A stretch of DNA of 31,644 nt from a virus. This document shows positions 30,215-31,644 of the stretch, piece by piece (position 1 is the first letter of the stretch; every line of letters starts with the position of its first letter). The notes beneath the pieces are model-generated. The model was not told where the DNA came from and did no database searches. It worked only from the letters and a program-made list of their open reading frames with translations. The DNA lies in the IMG/VR virus record IMGVR_UViG_3300048121_000522, positions 1 through 31,644 of that record; one strand, given 5' to 3'. The translations under genes were made by a program, and so were the position numbers.

Positions 30215-30513
30215 GTAATTGGGGTAAGATATATTGTGAGACTTATTGGGGTAAGCGTAGCCTAACTACGCTCTCTATACAGAATGAGGCGGCTATTGCT
30301 TGTTTTGCTCCAGCAGATGATTATGTAGACCAATTTACTACGAGGTTAGAGGCTGATGGTGGTTCTATTGAGGGATGTGCTGTTAAGGGCTTACAAGGGT
30401 TAGGGATGTTGAATTACTATGATGTGTTCGCTTCCTACGAGGATAGAATGGTAGAAGATGGTGCAGTCGTAGAGGCGAACTGCTTGAATGATAAATTATT
30501 TGAATTAAACTAA
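30211..30513 (+). CDS. Small DGG-motif tail-associated protein, 100 aa
   Basis: 100 aa with two copies of a motif: FTTRLEADGGSIEGC (42-56) and YEDRMVEDGAVVEANC (76-91). Both fit R-x3-DG-(G/A)-x2-E...C, and the 433-aa tail-tip candidate at 18275 has a third copy (R178 to C191). It stands before the adhesin gene and its 3' end is the sequence at 1-57. It may bind or cap the tail tip or link the adhesin to it. Its function is unknown. Confidence 0.75.
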   Translation: MSNWGKIYCETYWGKRSLTTLSIQNEAAIACFAPADDYVDQFTTRLEADGGSIEGCAVKGLQGLGMLNYYDVFASYEDRMVEDGAVVEANCLNDKLFELN

Positions 30514-30583
30514 TATGGCAACGACTTACGACAAAGCGAGTCTGGTAATGATACCGAGTGGTGTCAAGGAAAGCAAATTGTAT
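30457..30583. repeat. Exact 127-bp direct repeat, copy 2
   Basis: Identical to bases 1-127, ending at the same point in the adhesin gene. Homology continues beyond it, with nearly identical sequence up to codon 55 of the adhesin genes, before the two versions become different. Confidence 0.9.
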
Positions 30584-31644
30584 TCAGTAAAGCCTACGGA
30601 CGGCTCTGGTGATTTCACCTTTAGTAGAGGTACGGACACGGCAACGAGGGTGAATAGTAGCGGACTGATTGAGAAGGAGCGGATGAATCTTTTGCTTCAG
30701 TCAAACACTTTTGATACTACTTGGGTTGCTACTGGAACAAGTGTAACGGGAGGACAAAGCGGGTACGATGGCTCAAGTGATGCTTGGTTGCTAAATGTTA
30801 CTGCTACGGGTGCTTATAGCAGAATTACTCAATCAACGGGGGGCTCTTCAATTGTTACTAATTCAATATATGCAAAGGCTGGGACCACTGATTTTATAGC
30901 GGTTTCCGATGTTGGTGGCGGAGGTGCTGCAAATGTGTGGTTTGATTTAGGTGCTGGAACAATCGGCACAATTTTCGGAAGTCAAATTATAGATGCTAAC
31001 ATTGAAAGCGTAGGCGGTGGATGGTACAGATGTTCTGTTGCACATCAAGGTGTATCGCCAAGTTATGCTTTATGGTTTGTTGCCGATGCAGATAACACAA
31101 CGACTGGAACTATTGGCGCAAATGTATATATTCAAGACGCTCAACAAGAAGAAGGTTTAGTCGCTCAACCTTACATAGAAACGACAACTGCGGCAGTCTA
31201 CGAAGGCATTACGGACAACCTACCGAGATTGGATTATTCGGGTGGTGCTTCGTGTCCTTCTTTGTTGCTTGAGCCGAGTAGGACTAACCTTGTGCCACAT
31301 AGTGAATACTTTGGTGCGTGGAATAATACAACATACCCCGTAACAATTACAAGTAATGCTGCAACATCTCCCGATGGAAATACAAACGCTACCTTGATAA
31401 CACCAACATCTGGTAGTGACAGACACGCAACAAGGGATTTAAATGTCTCTGGTTCAAGTGGTACTACTTATACATTAAGTGGGTTTTTCAAAAGGGCGGG
31501 TTCAAGATATGTGGTTTTAGGAGATAGTGGGGATAGTTTATGGCGGCTTGTAACTGCTGATTTAGACGAAGGCACTATTACTAACGAAACAAATGCTACT
31601 GGGACAATAGAACCTTACGAAAATGATTGGTATAGAGTTACTTG
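30515..31644 (+). CDS. Putative tail adhesin, allele B (3' end cut by window)
   Basis: An open frame of 376 codons without a stop, running off the window end. Residues 1 to about 55 match the adhesin at 59 almost exactly. The following module has its own NLLLQSNTFDTTW start, GGGWYRC and a long variable body. It then rejoins the conserved GITDNLPRLDY and CPSLLLEPSRTNL blocks, and the next module begins with SEYFGAWNN and ends ENDWYR at the edge. Conserved connecting blocks with divergent modules show a mosaic adhesin. It is either an allele of the same gene in another strain or a second gene copy. Confidence 0.75.
   Translation, partial: MATTYDKASLVMIPSGVKESKLYSVKPTDGSGDFTFSRGTDTATRVNSSGLIEKERMNLLLQSNTFDTTWVATGTSVTGGQSGYDGSSDAWLLNVTATGAYSRITQSTGGSSIVTNSIYAKAGTTDFIAVSDVGGGGAANVWFDLGAGTIGTIFGSQIIDANIESVGGGWYRCSVAHQGVSPSYALWFVADADNTTTGTIGANVYIQDAQQEEGLVAQPYIETTTAAVYEGITDNLPRLDYSGGASCPSLLLEPSRTNLVPHSEYFGAWNNTTYPVTITSNAATSPDGNTNATLITPTSGSDRHATRDLNVSGSSGTTYTLSGFFKRAGSRYVVLGDSGDSLWRLVTADLDEGTITNETNATGTIEPYENDWYRVT

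Noticed and set aside
1-31644. CRISPR array, tRNA genes, integrase or lysogeny module
   Set aside because: No regular spaced repeats, no cloverleaf sequences and no integrase/repressor-like protein were recognised on either strand; tRNAs would need a dedicated scan to exclude fully.

Overview
This window is almost certainly a near-complete genome of a tailed siphovirus-type phage that infects a Gram-negative Bacteroidota (flavobacterial-type) host. All genes lie on the + strand, mostly overlap as ATGA/TAATG pairs and rarely carry Shine-Dalgarno sequences. Several intergenic leaders carry a T-tract followed by TAnnATTG, which resembles the Bacteroidota -7 element. A u-spanin-like lipoprotein implies an outer membrane. 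No integrase, repressor, tRNA or CRISPR array was seen, so the phage looks lytic.

The first 127 bases recur exactly at 30457-30583. Beyond that the two copies diverge inside the same receptor-binding-type gene. An exact 127-bp end overlap is what a de Bruijn assembler with k=127 leaves at a branch point. The likely reading is a circularly permuted genome of about 30.5 kb whose tail-adhesin gene exists in at least two alleles; two gene copies in one genome is the alternative.

Layout: (1) 1-2410, adhesin and small tail-associated genes. (2) 2407-3678, lysis cassette: M15 peptidase, two small membrane proteins, u-spanin candidate. (3) 3683-11397, replication, recombination and regulation: RusA-like resolvase, SSB with a DDLPF tip, RecA-fold helicase-like ATPase, HNH protein, DnaA-domain-IV-like coiled-coil protein, sigma-like protein, two PD-(D/E)XK candidates and many tiny unknown genes, punctuated by terminators and T-tract promoters. 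(4) 11384-15073, RecE-like exonuclease followed by a translationally coupled DNA-modification cassette: GT32-type sugar transferase, ParB-like protein, TET-associated-type glycosyltransferase and TET/JBP 2-oxoglutarate dioxygenase. (5) 15060-30513, packaging and virion genes: TerS, TerL, a tail-assembly-chaperone pair joined by a probable -1 frameshift, tail completion and tail-tip proteins, tape measure, protease, acidic scaffold-like protein, major capsid protein, tail tube, portal with a C-terminal extension, connector, then the second adhesin allele.

The two most notable systems are the predicted hydroxylation-plus-glycosylation base hypermodification cassette (12175-15073), apparently without its own DNA methyltransferase, and the frameshifted tail chaperone (16567-17294), whose second reading frame is easily missed.
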